A DNA stretch of 64,000 nucleotides from Nocardioides kongjuensis (GCF_013409625.1 NZ_JACCBF010000001.1:1178001-1242000), one strand, 5' to 3'; numbered from the stretch's first letter, positions 1 through 13,721 are shown. Notes: a model not told the origin generated them from the sequence alone. Numbers and translations are program-made.

Positions 1-665
1 CCGGCAAGAACCTCGTCGGCTCCTTCCACGAACCCGTCGGCGTGCTGTGCGACCTCGCGCTGCTCGAGACCCTCCCGCGCGCCGAGCTGGTCGCGGGTCT
101 CGGCGAGGTCGTCAAGTGCGGCTTCATCGCCGACCCGCGGATCCTCGAGCTGGTCGAGCAGACCGCGCCCGAGGAGCTCACGGCCGGATCGCCGGTGCTG
201 CGCGAGCTGGTCGAGCGGGCCATCCGGGTCAAGGCCGAGGTCGTCGCCGGCGACCTCAAGGAGACCGGGGGCCGCGACGGCCATCCCGGCCGCGAGGTCC
301 TCAACTACGGCCACACCCTGGCCCACGCCATCGAGAAGGCGACCGACTACTCGATCCGGCACGGCGAGGCGGTCGCGCTGGGCTGCGTGTTCGTCGCCGA
401 GCTCGCCGCCCGCGCCGGTGCGCTCGCGCCGGAGGTCGTCGACCGGCACCGCGCCGCGTTCGGCCGCGTCGGCCTGCCGACCTCGTGGAGCGGTGCCGAC
501 TTCGACACCCTGCTCGCCACCATGCGGGTCGACAAGAAGGCCCGGGGCAACCAGCTGCGCTTCGTCGTCCTCGAGGACCTCGCACGCCCCGTCGTCCTCG
601 CCGGGCCGTCGGAGGACGACCTGCGAGCGTCGTACGCCGCCCTGTCGGGTCTGCAAGGATCCTGA
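1..665 (+). CDS. aroB: 3-dehydroquinate synthase, 3' part (5' end outside window)
   Basis: Second step of the shikimate pathway: converts DAHP to 3-dehydroquinate, using NAD+ and a divalent metal in the cytosol. The frame is open from base 3 and reads GKNLVGSFHEPVGVLCD, the conserved AroB stretch, so the true start lies upstream of the window. Visible family marks include GLGEVVKCGFI, the metal-binding region around LNYGHTLAHAIE, and RHGEAVALG. About 220 C-terminal residues are present. The stop is two bases before aroQ, so the two genes are almost certainly cotranscribed. Confidence 0.96.
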   Translation, partial: GKNLVGSFHEPVGVLCDLALLETLPRAELVAGLGEVVKCGFIADPRILELVEQTAPEELTAGSPVLRELVERAIRVKAEVVAGDLKETGGRDGHPGREVLNYGHTLAHAIEKATDYSIRHGEAVALGCVFVAELAARAGALAPEVVDRHRAAFGRVGLPTSWSGADFDTLLATMRVDKKARGNQLRFVVLEDLARPVVLAGPSEDDLRASYAALSGLQGS

Positions 666-667
666 CC

Positions 668-1114
668 ATGGGCAAGCAAGAGGTCTACGTCCTCAACGGG
701 CCGAACCTGAAGCGGCTGGGCCGCCGGCAACCGGAGATCTACGGCTCCACCACGCACTCCGACCTGGCGAGGCTGCTGAGCGGCTGGGGCAAGGACTACG
801 GTCTCGACGTCCGCTTCCAGCAGACGAACCACGAGGGCGAGATGCTCGACTGGCTCAACGACGCGGCCGACTGGTCGTGGCCGGTGGTGCTCAACGCCGG
901 TGCCTGGACCCACTACTCCTACGCGCTGTACGACGCCTGCGCGCAGCTGACCGCCCCGCTCGTCGAGGTCCACATCAGCGCGCCGTCCAAGCGACCCGAG
1001 GAGTTCCGGCACACCTCGGTCATCACCCCGCACGCCGCGAAGGTGATCGAGGGCGAGGGCATCGACGGCTATCGGCAGGCGCTCGAATTCATCGCAGCAC
1101 AGGGCGCCCACTAG
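668..1114 (+). CDS. aroQ: type II 3-dehydroquinate dehydratase
   Basis: Dehydrates 3-dehydroquinate to 3-dehydroshikimate, the step after AroB. The 148 residues fit the usual size of about 145. Family marks are LNGPNLKRLG at the N-terminus, the catalytic Tyr in PEIYG, NHEGEMLDWLN, and VEVHIS with the catalytic His. The C-terminal half is divergent: APSKRPEEFRH replaces the common NVHAREEFRH pattern, and ITPHAAKVIEGEGIDGY replaces the usual GVICGLG-type segment. Start is the ATG two bases after the aroB stop. It could be a specialised paralog, but its place after aroB supports the shikimate role. Confidence 0.93.
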   Translation: MGKQEVYVLNGPNLKRLGRRQPEIYGSTTHSDLARLLSGWGKDYGLDVRFQQTNHEGEMLDWLNDAADWSWPVVLNAGAWTHYSYALYDACAQLTAPLVEVHISAPSKRPEEFRHTSVITPHAAKVIEGEGIDGYRQALEFIAAQGAH

Positions 1115-1185
1115 ACTCGTCTGCTGGCCCCGCGTCGACTCGCGGAGCCACCCGATCTTTCGACATCTCGACAGAAGGCTGACGC

Positions 1186-1752
1186 ATGGCAACGACGAAC
1201 GACCTCAAGAACGGCATGGTGCTGAACCTGGAGGGCCAGCTCTGGCAGGTGGTCGAGTTCCAGCACGTGAAGCCGGGCAAGGGCCCTGCGTTCGTCCGCA
1301 CCAAGCTCAAGCACGTCGAGTCGGGCAAGAACGTCGACAAGACGTTCAACGCCGGCACCAAGGTCGAGACCGCCACGGTCGACCGCCGCTCGTTCCAGTA
1401 CCTCTACAACGACGGCACCAACTTCGTCTTCATGGACGTGCAGGACTACGACCAGATCGAGGTCGACCCCGCGATCGTCGGCTCCGCCGCCGGCTTCCTC
1501 CTGGAGAACCAGGAGGTCATCCTGGCCACCAACGAGGGCCGCGTGCTCTTCATCGAGATGCCCGCCTCGGTCGAGCTCGTCGTCTCCTACACCGAGCCCG
1601 GCGTCGTCGGCGACTCGGCCACCGGCCGCACCAAGCCCGCCACGCTCGAGACCGGCGCCGAGATCCAGGTGCCTCTCTTCATCGAGCAGGGCGAGAAGAT
1701 CAAGGTCGACACCCGCGAGGGCGGCTCGTACCTCTCGCGCGTGAAGGGCTGA
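1186..1752 (+). CDS. efp: translation elongation factor P
   Basis: Enters ribosomes stalled on polyproline and stimulates peptide-bond formation. The length of 188 residues and the three-domain KOW/OB/OB layout are standard. The tip loop reads KPGKGPAF with Lys32 at the residue that is modified in enterobacteria; the Pro-Gly-Lys-Gly-Pro loop is typical of actinobacteria. The C-terminal signature is intact around [19 protein letters not shown]. Start ATG follows an AGAAGG motif. It lies between aroQ and nusB, a common actinobacterial order. A possible -10 box, TAGACT, overlaps the aroQ stop. Confidence 0.97.
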   Translation: MATTNDLKNGMVLNLEGQLWQVVEFQHVKPGKGPAFVRTKLKHVESGKNVDKTFNAGTKVETATVDRRSFQYLYNDGTNFVFMDVQDYDQIEVDPAIVGSAAGFLLENQEVILATNEGRVLFIEMPASVELVVSYTEPGVVGDSATGRTKPATLETGAEIQVPLFIEQGEKIKVDTREGGSYLSRVKG

Positions 1753-1760
1753 TCACCCTC

Positions 1761-2168
1761 GTGGGAGCCCGGACCAAGGCCCGCAAGCGCGCCCTCGACG
1801 TCCTGTACGCCGCCGACCTGCGCGGTGAGACGGGCGTCGAGGCGCTCGAGCGGGTCATCGCCGAGGGCGAGCCCCCGGCGAACCCCTACACCGCCGTGCT
1901 CGTGCGCGGCGTCTCCGAGCGCCGCGAGCGGATCGACGAGGTGCTGCAGGAGTTCTCCACCGACTGGAGCCTGGCCCGGATGCCCGCGGTCGACCGCAAC
2001 GTGCTCCGCATCGGCGTCTGGGAGCTGCTCTGGGCCGACGACGTGCCCGACACCGTCGCCGTGACCGAGGCCATGGGCCTGGTCCGCGAGTTGTCGACCG
2101 ACGAGTCGCCGTCGTTCGTCAACGGCGTCCTCGGTGCGATCCAGCGCAAGAAGGCCACGCTCGTCTGA
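1761..2168 (+). CDS. nusB: transcription antitermination factor NusB
   Basis: Binds boxA RNA with NusE (S10) and helps antitermination, mainly on rRNA operons. The 135-residue protein begins ARTKARKRALDVLYAADLRG, the usual N-terminal helix, and ends with the conserved VNGVLGAIQRK helix. DRNVLRIGVWELL is the central signature. Start is a GTG eight bases after the efp stop, so it is probably cotranscribed with efp. Immediately downstream is an inverted copy of the 62-bp repeat. Confidence 0.96.
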   Translation: MGARTKARKRALDVLYAADLRGETGVEALERVIAEGEPPANPYTAVLVRGVSERRERIDEVLQEFSTDWSLARMPAVDRNVLRIGVWELLWADDVPDTVAVTEAMGLVRELSTDESPSFVNGVLGAIQRKKATLV

Positions 2169-2183
2169 GCGTGGTCTGACCAG

Positions 2184-2244
2184 TTGCGGTTTGGGACCAA
2201 TCCGCGACAATTCTGGGCGTTTCGCTGCGGTCTGTGCCCAATCG
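2184..2244 (-). repeat. paired-palindrome intergenic repeat, copy 1 (inverted)
   Basis: Quasi-palindromic box TTGCGGTTTGGGACCAAT... at 2184-2207, followed by the partner box TGCGGTCTGTGCCCAATCG at 2226-2244. This is the reverse orientation of the copies at 4929, 5317 and 35761. The large palindrome is degenerate here (3' arm TCCGCGA). It lies in the nusB 3' region. Confidence 0.8.
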
Positions 2245-2296
2245 GCGGTGCCGGCGACGCTGGTCGGCACCTTGCGGGGTGTGTCAGGGTGGCGCC

Positions 2297-3676
2297 ATGA
2301 CAGGCCAGCTGGAAGCCGACGTCGTCGTCATCGGGCTCGGGCCCGGCGGTGAGCACCTCGCCGCCTCGTTGGCCCGGGCCGGGCTCTCGGTGGTCGGTGT
2401 CGACCGCCGCCTCGTGGGCGGCGAGTGCCCCTACTACGGATGCATCCCGTCGAAGATGATGATCCGCGCGGCCGACGCGCTCGCCGAGGCACGGCGGGTC
2501 GCGGTGCTGGCGGGTTCCAGCGACGTCCGGCCCGACTGGACCGTCGTCGCCGACCGGATCCGCGACGAGGCCACCGACGACTGGGACGACAAGGTCGCCG
2601 TCGAGCGACTGGAGAACGCGGGCGCGCGTTTCGTGCGCGGCCACGGCCGGCTCGCCGGACCCGGCCGCGTCGTGGTGACCACCGACGACGGCGAGGTCAC
2701 GGTGACCGCGCGGCGTGGGGTGGTGCTGAACGCCGGCACCGAGCCCGCCGTACCGCCGATCGACGGGCTCGCCGGCACGCCGTACTGGACCAACCGGGAC
2801 GCCGTGCAGCTGCGGGAGCTGCCCTCGAGCCTCGTGGTGCTCGGAGGGGGAGCGATCGGGTGCGAGCTGGCGCAGGCCTTCTCCCGGTTCGGGGTCGAGG
2901 TCACCGTGGTCGAGGCAGGGGAGCGGATCCTCGGGCCCGAGGAGCCGGAGGCCAGCGGCGTCGTGGCTGCGGCGCTCGACGCCGAGGGGATCGTGGTGCG
3001 CGCGGGTGTCGGCGTGAGCTCCGTGAGCCACGACGGAGCGTTCCGCATCGGCCTCGCCGACGGTACGACGATCGGCGCCCAGGCGCTGCTGGTGGCCGCG
3101 GGGCGGCGTACCAACCTCGCGGACATCGGCCTCGACACCGTCGGCCTCGACCCTGCCGTGCGCTCGATCGACGTCGACGAGCGGATGCGGGTCGCGGGCG
3201 CCGACGGGTTGTGGGCGATCGGCGACATCACGGGCAAGGGTGCCTTCACGCACATGTCGATGTACCAGGCGAACGTCGCGATCCGGGACCTCACCGGTGA
3301 GGACGGGCCGTGGGCCGACTACCGTGCCGTCTCGCGCGCCACCTTCACCGACCCCGAGGTCGGCTCGGTGGGACTGAGCGAGGACCAGGCGAGGCGTGCG
3401 GGGATCCGGGTCGGCATCGGTACGGCGGCGCTGCCGGAGTCCAGCCGCGGCTGGCTGCACAAGGTCGGCAACGACGGGCTGGTCAAGGTGGTCGTCGACC
3501 TCGACCGCGACGTGCTGGTCGGCGCCACCGCAGTGGGACCGGCGGGCGGCGAGATCATCGGCATGCTGGTGACCGCCGTCCACGCGGAGGTACCGCTCGC
3601 GACGCTGCGCGGGATGCACTTCGCGTACCCGACTTTCCACAGGGCGATCGAGACCGCGCTCTCCGCCGTGTCGTGA
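2297..3676 (+). CDS. FAD-dependent pyridine nucleotide-disulfide oxidoreductase
   Basis: Class I flavoprotein disulfide reductase of 459 residues. The N-terminal FAD fold contains VVVIGLGPGGEH. The redox-active disulfide is GGECPYYGCIPSK (CxxxxC). The NAD(P)H fold has VVLGGGAIGCELAQ, and the second FAD motif is GLWAIGDITG. The dimerisation domain ends in FAYPTFHRAIETAL instead of the HPT/E motif of lipoamide dehydrogenase, which places it nearer the mercuric-reductase-like/uncharacterised branch. There are no mer genes and no 2-oxoacid dehydrogenase genes beside it. Start ATG 2297 was chosen because upstream in-frame sequence lies within the repeat. The substrate is unknown. Confidence 0.85.
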   Translation: MTGQLEADVVVIGLGPGGEHLAASLARAGLSVVGVDRRLVGGECPYYGCIPSKMMIRAADALAEARRVAVLAGSSDVRPDWTVVADRIRDEATDDWDDKVAVERLENAGARFVRGHGRLAGPGRVVVTTDDGEVTVTARRGVVLNAGTEPAVPPIDGLAGTPYWTNRDAVQLRELPSSLVVLGGGAIGCELAQAFSRFGVEVTVVEAGERILGPEEPEASGVVAAALDAEGIVVRAGVGVSSVSHDGAFRIGLADGTTIGAQALLVAAGRRTNLADIGLDTVGLDPAVRSIDVDERMRVAGADGLWAIGDITGKGAFTHMSMYQANVAIRDLTGEDGPWADYRAVSRATFTDPEVGSVGLSEDQARRAGIRVGIGTAALPESSRGWLHKVGNDGLVKVVVDLDRDVLVGATAVGPAGGEIIGMLVTAVHAEVPLATLRGMHFAYPTFHRAIETALSAVS

Positions 3677-3729
3677 GGGTCACGTCGGGGTAGGTTGGCG
3701 CACGACCGCTGCCTATCTCGGAGGTACAC

Positions 3730-4899
3730 GTGAGTCACTCCTCGACCGACCCCCTGACCGGCCCGTTGGACGGACCGCTGACCGACCACCTGTCCGACCC
3801 GCTCACGGACCCGATCGCACCGCCGCCCAGTGCACCGCGCGGGGCACCTCCGGTCGGTCCGCCGCCGCCTCCTCCGGTCGGCGGGCATCCGGTCGGCCCG
3901 CCGCCGCCGAGCCCGCCGCCGGTTGCCGTACCCGAGGGCGACGCGCCGGCGGAGCCGCGGCGCTTCATGACCGCGACCGACTTCCTCGACCGCCGCGACA
4001 ACGAGGCGACGCTGGGCCCGGCGACGTGGGGCTGGCGTGGTCGGGTACGCCGCTGGTCCGGCGGCCTGATCAAGCCGGCGATGGGCGCCGCGGAGCGTTC
4101 CTACGAGGCCGACCGGGCTGCGATCCAGAAGGACTTCGACGGCCCGCGCACCATCGCCTTCGTCAACCCGAAGGGCGGCGCGGCCAAGACCACCGGCGTA
4201 CTGGCCGCGGGCTACACCTTCGGCACCGTGCGGGGCGGCGGCGTGATCGCGTGGGACAACAACGAGACGCGTGGCACTCTCGGGATCCGCGGCACCCGCA
4301 GCACCCACCGCAACACCACCCGCGAGCTGCTCGAGGACCTCGGGCGGTTCGCGGACGTCTACCAGTCCCGGATCGGCGACCTCGGCGCCTTCGTCCGCTC
4401 CCAGGGAGACGCGCACTTCGACGTCCTGGCCTCCGACGAGCGCCCGGACGTCACCGGCGTCATCCACGCGACCGACTTCGCCGACGTCCATGCGTTGCTG
4501 GAGCGGTTCTACCGGATCCTGCTGATCGACACGGGCAACAACCTCAGAGCCGAGAACTGGCTCGCCGCCGCCGGTGCCGCCGACCTCCTCGTCGTGACCA
4601 GCACCATCCGCGAGGACACCGGCTACAGCGGCCTGTGGATGCTCGACGCGCTGCAGGACGCCGGCCACGAGAACCTCAAGTACAAGACGATCACCGTGCT
4701 CTCCGACCCGAGCCCGAAGGTCGACGAGGCCCTCGCGCGTGACCTGGTGCAGGTCTACGAGCAGCGCACCCGTGGCGTCCACCGCGTGCCCTACGACCCG
4801 GCACTGGTGTCGGGCTCGGTCGTGCCCTATGCCCAGCTGTCCGCCGAGACGCGGCGCTCGTGGCTGCGGGCGTGCGCGGCGATGGCGACGGCTCTGTAG
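3730..4899 (+). CDS. ParA/MinD-like ATPase with proline-rich N-terminus
   Basis: 389-residue protein with two parts. Residues 1 to about 80 are low complexity and rich in Pro and Gly, with runs such as PPPPPP. From about residue 140 there is a SIMIBI-class ATPase domain with the deviant Walker A VNPKGGAAKTT, then AWDNNETRGTLG and ILLIDTGNN as the Walker B region. This architecture is seen in actinobacterial MinD-like proteins and in ESX-associated EspI-type proteins (family knowledge). No ParB, ESX or flagellar genes are nearby, so its cargo is unknown. A GGAGGT Shine-Dalgarno sequence precedes the GTG start. Downstream is repeat copy 2. Confidence 0.8.
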   Translation: MSHSSTDPLTGPLDGPLTDHLSDPLTDPIAPPPSAPRGAPPVGPPPPPPVGGHPVGPPPPSPPPVAVPEGDAPAEPRRFMTATDFLDRRDNEATLGPATWGWRGRVRRWSGGLIKPAMGAAERSYEADRAAIQKDFDGPRTIAFVNPKGGAAKTTGVLAAGYTFGTVRGGGVIAWDNNETRGTLGIRGTRSTHRNTTRELLEDLGRFADVYQSRIGDLGAFVRSQGDAHFDVLASDERPDVTGVIHATDFADVHALLERFYRILLIDTGNNLRAENWLAAAGAADLLVVTSTIREDTGYSGLWMLDALQDAGHENLKYKTITVLSDPSPKVDEALARDLVQVYEQRTRGVHRVPYDPALVSGSVVPYAQLSAETRRSWLRACAAMATAL

Positions 4900-4928
4900 G
4901 CGCTCTGCCCGGAGCCCTCCCGTGTCGT

Positions 4929-4990
4929 CGATTGGGCACAGACTGCACGTCCTGGTCGTCGAATGTTGCGGTTTGGGACCAAACCGCAAC
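4929..4990 (+). repeat. paired-palindrome intergenic repeat, copy 2
   Basis: Box B CGATTGGGCACAGACTGCA starts at 4929. After a fixed 36-base offset comes box A, a 26-base palindrome at 4965-4990 with 12-base perfect arms (GTTGCGGTTTGG and its complement) around GA. The total of 62 bases is identical in layout to copies 3 and 5. It lies 3' of the ParA-like gene. Confidence 0.9.
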
Positions 4991-5075
4991 GTCCACGAGC
5001 GGCGTACCCCGGATCGAGACCCTGACGTCGGGTACCTCCCGCGGGTCAGCAGACCGACGACGAGAGGAGCCCGCG

Positions 5076-5246
5076 ATGGGTCTCGACGACAAGCTGGACA
5101 ACGCGTTCGAGGAGAAGAAGGGCGAGACCAAGGAGGCGGTGGGCAAGGCCACCGACGACGAGGACCTCGAGGCCGAGGGCAAGGTCGACAAGGCCAAGGG
5201 CAGCATCAAGCAGGCCGGCGAGAAGGTGAAGGACGCCTTCAAGTAG
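5076..5246 (+). CDS. CsbD-like stress protein
   Basis: 56-residue, highly charged protein, rich in Lys, Asp and Glu. [20 protein letters not shown] leads into a repeated KxxEAxGK-type helix pattern ending KVKDAFK. This matches the CsbD family of small abundant stress proteins, whose biochemical function is unknown. It would be cytosolic and largely helical. GAGAGGAG precedes the ATG at good spacing. It stands alone between two copies of the 62-bp repeat and is followed by a strong hairpin, suggesting a monocistronic unit. Confidence 0.85.
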   Translation: MGLDDKLDNAFEEKKGETKEAVGKATDDEDLEAEGKVDKAKGSIKQAGEKVKDAFK

Positions 5247-5261
5247 GCCGACCTGCGCTCG

Positions 5262-5292
5262 CGGAGGGACCTGGCGTGGCCGGGTCCCTCCG
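5262..5292 (+). terminator. hairpin after the CsbD-like gene
   Basis: Perfect 10-base arms CGGAGGGACC (5262-5271) and GGTCCCTCCG (5283-5292) around an 11-base loop, 15 bases after the stop codon. No clear T-run follows, as is common for high-GC intrinsic terminators. Confidence 0.7.
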
Positions 5293-5316
5293 TTGCGTCG
5301 TGGTCAGACCAGTCGT

Positions 5317-5378
5317 CGATTGGGCACAGACCGCACGCCGTGGCCCCGAATTGTTGCGGTTTGGGACCAAACCGCAAC
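5317..5378 (+). repeat. paired-palindrome intergenic repeat, copy 3
   Basis: Box B CGATTGGGCACAGACCGCA starts at 5317, and box A is the 26-base palindrome at 5353-5378, again at an offset of 36. The palindrome is identical to that of copy 2. It sits between the CsbD-like terminator and the pyr leader. Confidence 0.9.
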
Positions 5379-5458
5379 GCGTGGCACACCGATCCCGGTT
5401 CGCGCAGAGCAGGGGCCAGCGGGTAGGGTGAGCGTCAGTTCGACATCCTTTAACGAGC

Positions 5459-5483
5459 CGTCCCGTGAGGCGGAGAAGGAGGG
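5459..5483 (+). promoter_or_regulatory. PyrR-binding RNA loop abutting the pyrR Shine-Dalgarno
   Basis: CGTCCCGTGAGGCG at 5459-5472 matches the PyrR binding-loop consensus ARUCCNGNGAGGYU at 12 of 14 positions. The two differences are a compensating A-U to C-G pair. GAGAAGGAGGG follows directly and serves as the Shine-Dalgarno of pyrR. No attenuator hairpin with a U-tract is visible. UMP-bound PyrR would therefore act by blocking translation, as proposed for mycobacteria. Confidence 0.8.
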
Positions 5484-5493
5484 CCGTTCAGCC

Positions 5494-6056
5494 TTGCCTG
5501 CACAGCAGAACCCGAAGGCACACGATGGCACCGACGCGGGTCGCGTCGTCCTCGACGCCGGCGACATCAGCCGGGCGTTGATCCGCATTTCCCACGAGAT
5601 CCTCGAGCGCAACAAGGGCGCCGAGGATCTTCTTCTTCTCGGGCTCCACACCCGCGGCGTCCCGCTGGCCCGTCGTCTGGCCGACAACATCGCCCAGGTC
5701 GAGGGTACGACGGTCGCCACCGGCGAGCTCGACGTCACGATGTACCGCGACGACCTGCGGTCGAACCCGACCCGCGCGCCGCACCGCACCCAGGTGCCGG
5801 CCGGCGGGATCGACGGCAAGACGGTCGTCCTGGTCGACGACGTCCTCTACTCCGGGCGCACCATCCGGGCCGCGCTCGACGCGCTCTCGGACCTGGGCCG
5901 GCCGGCGGTCGTGCGACTGGCGGTGCTGGTCGACCGGGGCCACCGGGAGCTCCCGATCCGTGCCGACCACGTCGGCAAGAACCTGCCGACCGCCCGCAGC
6001 GAGCGCGTCAGCCTGCGGCTGGTCGAGACCGACGGCGAGGACGAGGTGCGCATCCA

Positions 6057-6060
<4 letters not shown>
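5494..6060 (+). CDS. pyrR: bifunctional pyr operon regulator / uracil phosphoribosyltransferase PyrR
   Basis: Senses UMP and binds the pyr leader RNA; it also has weak uracil phosphoribosyltransferase activity. [21 protein letters not shown] is the PRPP-binding motif, and [13 protein letters not shown] is the usual N-terminal segment. The start chosen is TTG 5494, ten bases after GGAGGG; it gives 188 residues, the usual family size, while the longer open frame would run into the repeat and the regulatory loop. The stop overlaps the pyrB start by four bases. This is the first gene of the pyrimidine operon and probably represses all of it. Confidence 0.93.
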
Positions 6061-6985
<925 letters not shown>

Positions 6986-6989
<4 letters not shown>

Positions 6990-8272
6990 GCATCCTGATC
7001 AAGGGCGCCACCCTGCCCGACGGTACGACGACCGACGTCCTCGTCCAGGACGGCACCATCGCCGAGCTCGGCGCGCTCTCGACGAGGGCCGACCGGACGA
7101 TCGACGCCGACGGGCTGCGCCTGCTGCCCGGCCTGGTCGACCTGCACACCCACCTGCGCGAGCCCGGCCGCGAGGACGCCGAAACGGTGCTCACCGGCTC
7201 GCGCGCCGCCGCGGTCGGCGGCTACACCGCCGTCCTCGCGATGGCCAACACCAACCCGGTCACCGACACCGCCGAGGCGGCCGAGCGGGTCCACGACCTC
7301 GGCCGCGCGGCCGGCCTGGTCGACGTGCAGCCGGTCGGTGCGGTCACCAAGGGCCTGGCGGGCGAGGAGCTCGCCGAGCTGGGCCTGATGGCCCGCAGCC
7401 GCGCGAAGGTCCGGGTCTTCTCCGACGACGGCAAGTGCGTCCACGACCCGCGCGTGATGCGCCGGGCGCTGGAGTACGTCAAGGCGTTCGGCGGTGTGGT
7501 CAGCCAGCACAGCCAGGACCCGTCGCTGGCGGGTCCCACGGCCTGCTGCCACGAGGGCGAGCTCTCCGGGCAGCTCGGCCTGCCCGGCTGGCCCGGCGTC
7601 GCCGAGGAGGTCATCGTCGCCCGCGACGTGATGCTGGCCCGCCACACCGGCAGCCGGGTCCACGTCGCCCACGTGTCCACCGCCGGCAGCGTCGAGGTGG
7701 TCCGCTGGGCCAAGGCGCAGGGCATCGACGTGACCGCCGAGGTCACGCCCCACCACCTGCTGCTCACCACCGACCTGCTCACGGGCTACGACCCGACGTT
7801 CAAGGTCAACCCGCCGCTGCGTCCCGACGAGGACGTGCGGGCGCTGCGCGAGGCGCTGGCCGACGGCACCATCGACGCCGTCGCCACCGACCACGCGCCG
7901 CACGCCCGCCACGACAAGGAGCACGCCTTCGTCGACGCGGCCTTCGGCATGCTCGGCCTCGAGACCGCGCTGCCGGTCGTCACAACGGTGATGGTCGAGT
8001 CCGGCCTGCTCGACTGGGCCGGCGTGGCCCGGGTGATGAGCGTCAACCCGGCCCGGATCGCGAGCCTCGACGGTGAGCACGGCCGGCCGATCGCCGTCGG
8101 CGAGCCCGCCAACCTCACCCTGGTCGACCCCACGACGAAGGTCGTCGTCGACCGCGCAGCCAGCGTCTCGCTGAGCCGCAACAACCCCTGGCACGACCGC
8201 AAGCTGACCGGTCGCATCGTCGCCACGCTGCTGCGTGGCACGCCGACCGTTCTGGAAGGAGCGCTCGCATGA
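6986..8272 (+). CDS. pyrC: dihydroorotase
   Basis: Cyclises carbamoyl aspartate to dihydroorotate with a binuclear zinc centre. Visible metal ligands include [10 protein letters not shown] and, near residue 300, [13 protein letters not shown] and the segment VTPHHLLLT are typical of the class I (pyrC/pyrX long) type. The length of 428 residues also fits class I. ATGA overlaps the pyrB stop and the 3' end overlaps carA by four bases. Confidence 0.96.
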
Positions 8273-9398
8273 GCACCCCCGCACTGCTCGTCCTCGAGGA
8301 CGGCCGCACGTTCCACGGCGAGGCCTACGGCGCCGAGGGCGAGACCTTCGGCGAGGCCGTCTTCAACACCGGGATGACCGGCTACCAGGAGACGCTGACC
8401 GACCCGTCGTACCACCGCCAGGTCGTCGTGATGACGGCTCCCCACATCGGCAACACCGGCGTCAACGACGAGGACCCGGAGTCGAAGCGGATCTGGGTCG
8501 CCGGGTACGTCGTCCGCGAGCCCGCCCGGATCCCCAGCAACTGGCGCTCGCGCCGCTCGCTCGACGACGAGCTCAAGGCGCAGGGCGTCGTCGGCATCTC
8601 CGGCATCGACACCCGCGCGCTCACCCGCCACCTGCGCGAGCGCGGCGCGATGCGGGTCGGCATCTCCACCGTCGAGACCGACCCGGCGAAGCTGCTGGAG
8701 AAGGTCAAGACCTCCGCCGAGATGTCCGGCGCCAACCTGTCCGAGGCCGTCTCCACCAGCGAGGCGTACGTCGTCCCGGCCCAGGGCGAGAAGCGGTTCA
8801 CCGTGGCCGCCCTCGACCTCGGCATCAAGGACATGACGCCGCAGCGGATGAGCGAGCGCGGCATCGAGGTCCACGTCCTGCCCGCCACGGCGAGCATCGA
8901 CGACGTCCTCGCCGTCGGCGAGGACGGCCCCGACGGCCTGTTCTTCTCCAACGGCCCGGGCGACCCGGCCGCGACGACGGGCCAGGTCGAGCTGCTCCGG
9001 CAGGCCCTCGCGCAGGACCTGCCCTACTTCGGCATCTGCTTCGGCAACCAGCTCTTCGGACGTGCGCTCGGCTTCGGCACCTACAAGCTGAAGTACGGCC
9101 ACCGCGGCATCAACCAGCCGGTGATGGACCTGACCACCCGCAAGGTCGAGGTCACCGCGCACAACCACGGGTTCGCGGTCGACGCCCCGCTCGACGCGCC
9201 CACCGAGACGCCGTACGGCACCGCCACGGTCAGCCACGTGTGCCTCAACGACGACGTCGTCGAAGGCCTCGAGCTGCGCACCCCGGAGGGGAAGCTGAAG
9301 AGCTTCTCCGTCCAGTACCACCCGGAGGCCGCCGCCGGCCCGCACGACGCGGCGTACCTCTTCGACCGCTTCACCACGCTCCTGGAGGAGAACGCCTG

Positions 9399-9399
<1 letters not shown>
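8269..9399 (+). CDS. carA: carbamoyl phosphate synthase small (glutaminase) subunit
   Basis: Hydrolyses glutamine and passes ammonia to CarB. The N-terminal domain starts [20 protein letters not shown]. The class I amidotransferase nucleophile lies in [15 protein letters not shown]; the common form is GICLGHQ, so F and N replace L and H beside the Cys. The catalytic His and Glu are in [12 protein letters not shown]. The 376 residues are normal. It is coupled to pyrC by ATGA and to carB by TGATG. Its product feeds both pyrimidine and arginine synthesis. Confidence 0.96.
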
Positions 9400-12694
<3,295 letters not shown>

Positions 12695-12698
<4 letters not shown>

Positions 12699-13720
12699 GG
12701 CTCTACGACAAGGTCTTCGAGCACGTCCTGGTCCGGATGGACGCCGAGAAGGCGCACCACCTGACCTACGACGCGCTGCGGGCCGGCGGTCCGGTGCTCT
12801 CCCGGGCGCCGATCCCCGGCTCGGCCCCGGTCGAGGCGATGGGGCTGAGGTTCCCCAACCGCCTCGGCCTCGCACCGGGCTTCGACAAGAACGCCCAGGT
12901 CTACGACCGGATGGGTGCCTTCGGGTTCGGGCACGTCGAGATCGGCACGGTCACCGCGCTGGCGCAGCCCGGCAATCCGAAGCCGCGGCTGTTCCGGCTG
13001 CCCGAGGACCGGGCGATCGTCAACCGGATGGGCTTCAACAACGACGGCGCCACGGCGGTCGCGGCACGACTGGCCGAGCGCAAGCGCAAGCCCGGTGGGC
13101 TGGTGCTCGGTGTCAACATCGGCAAGTCCAAGGTCGTGCCCGACGACGACCAGGCCGCCGTCGAGGCCGACTACGAGACCTCGACCCGGCTGCTCGCGCC
13201 GCACGCCGACTACCTCGTGGTCAACGTGAGCTCGCCCAACACGCCGGGCCTGCGCAACCTGCAGGCGGTCGAGAAGCTCGCGCCGCTGCTGGCGCACGTG
13301 CGTCGTACCGCTGACGAGGTGACCTCCGCGCCGCTGCCGCTGCTGGTGAAGATCGCGCCCGACCTGTCCGACGACGACGTCCTCGCCGTCGCCGACATGG
13401 CGCTCGACCTCGGCCTGGCCGGGATCATCGCGACCAACACCACGATCTCCCGCGAGGGCCTGCGCACGCCGGCCGCCCAGGTCGAGGCGATCGGCGCCGG
13501 CGGCCTGTCGGGCGCGCCGCTCACTGCGCGCTCGACCGAGGTGCTGCGGCTGCTGCGCGGCCGGGTCGGGCCCGACCTGACCCTGATCGGCGTCGGCGGG
13601 ATCAGCACGCCCGAGCAGGCCCGGGAGCGGGTCGCGGCCGGTGCGAACCTGGTGCAGGCCTACAGCGCCCTGATCTACGGTGGCCCGATGTGGCCACGAC
13701 AGATCTTGCGCGCGCTGTGA
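12695..13720 (+). CDS. pyrD: dihydroorotate dehydrogenase, class 2 (quinone)
   Basis: Oxidises dihydroorotate to orotate with FMN and passes electrons to the membrane quinone pool. Class 2 marks are the N-terminal helical extension ([21 protein letters not shown]) for membrane contact and the catalytic Ser in [15 protein letters not shown]; class 1 enzymes have Cys. [20 protein letters not shown] and IGVGGI are the usual FMN-site motifs. It has 341 residues and a GTG start coupled to carB. After it the tight overlaps break for 82 bases before the next gene. Confidence 0.97.
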
Positions 13721-13721
13721 T

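Noticed and set aside
3730..4899. A chromosome-partition ParA.
   Set aside because: No parB or parS-like site is nearby, and the Pro-rich N-terminus fits EspI/MinD-like proteins better.
5379..5458. A transcription attenuator in the pyr leader.
   Set aside because: There is no terminator hairpin with a T-run between the repeat and pyrR; only the PyrR loop beside the SD is seen.
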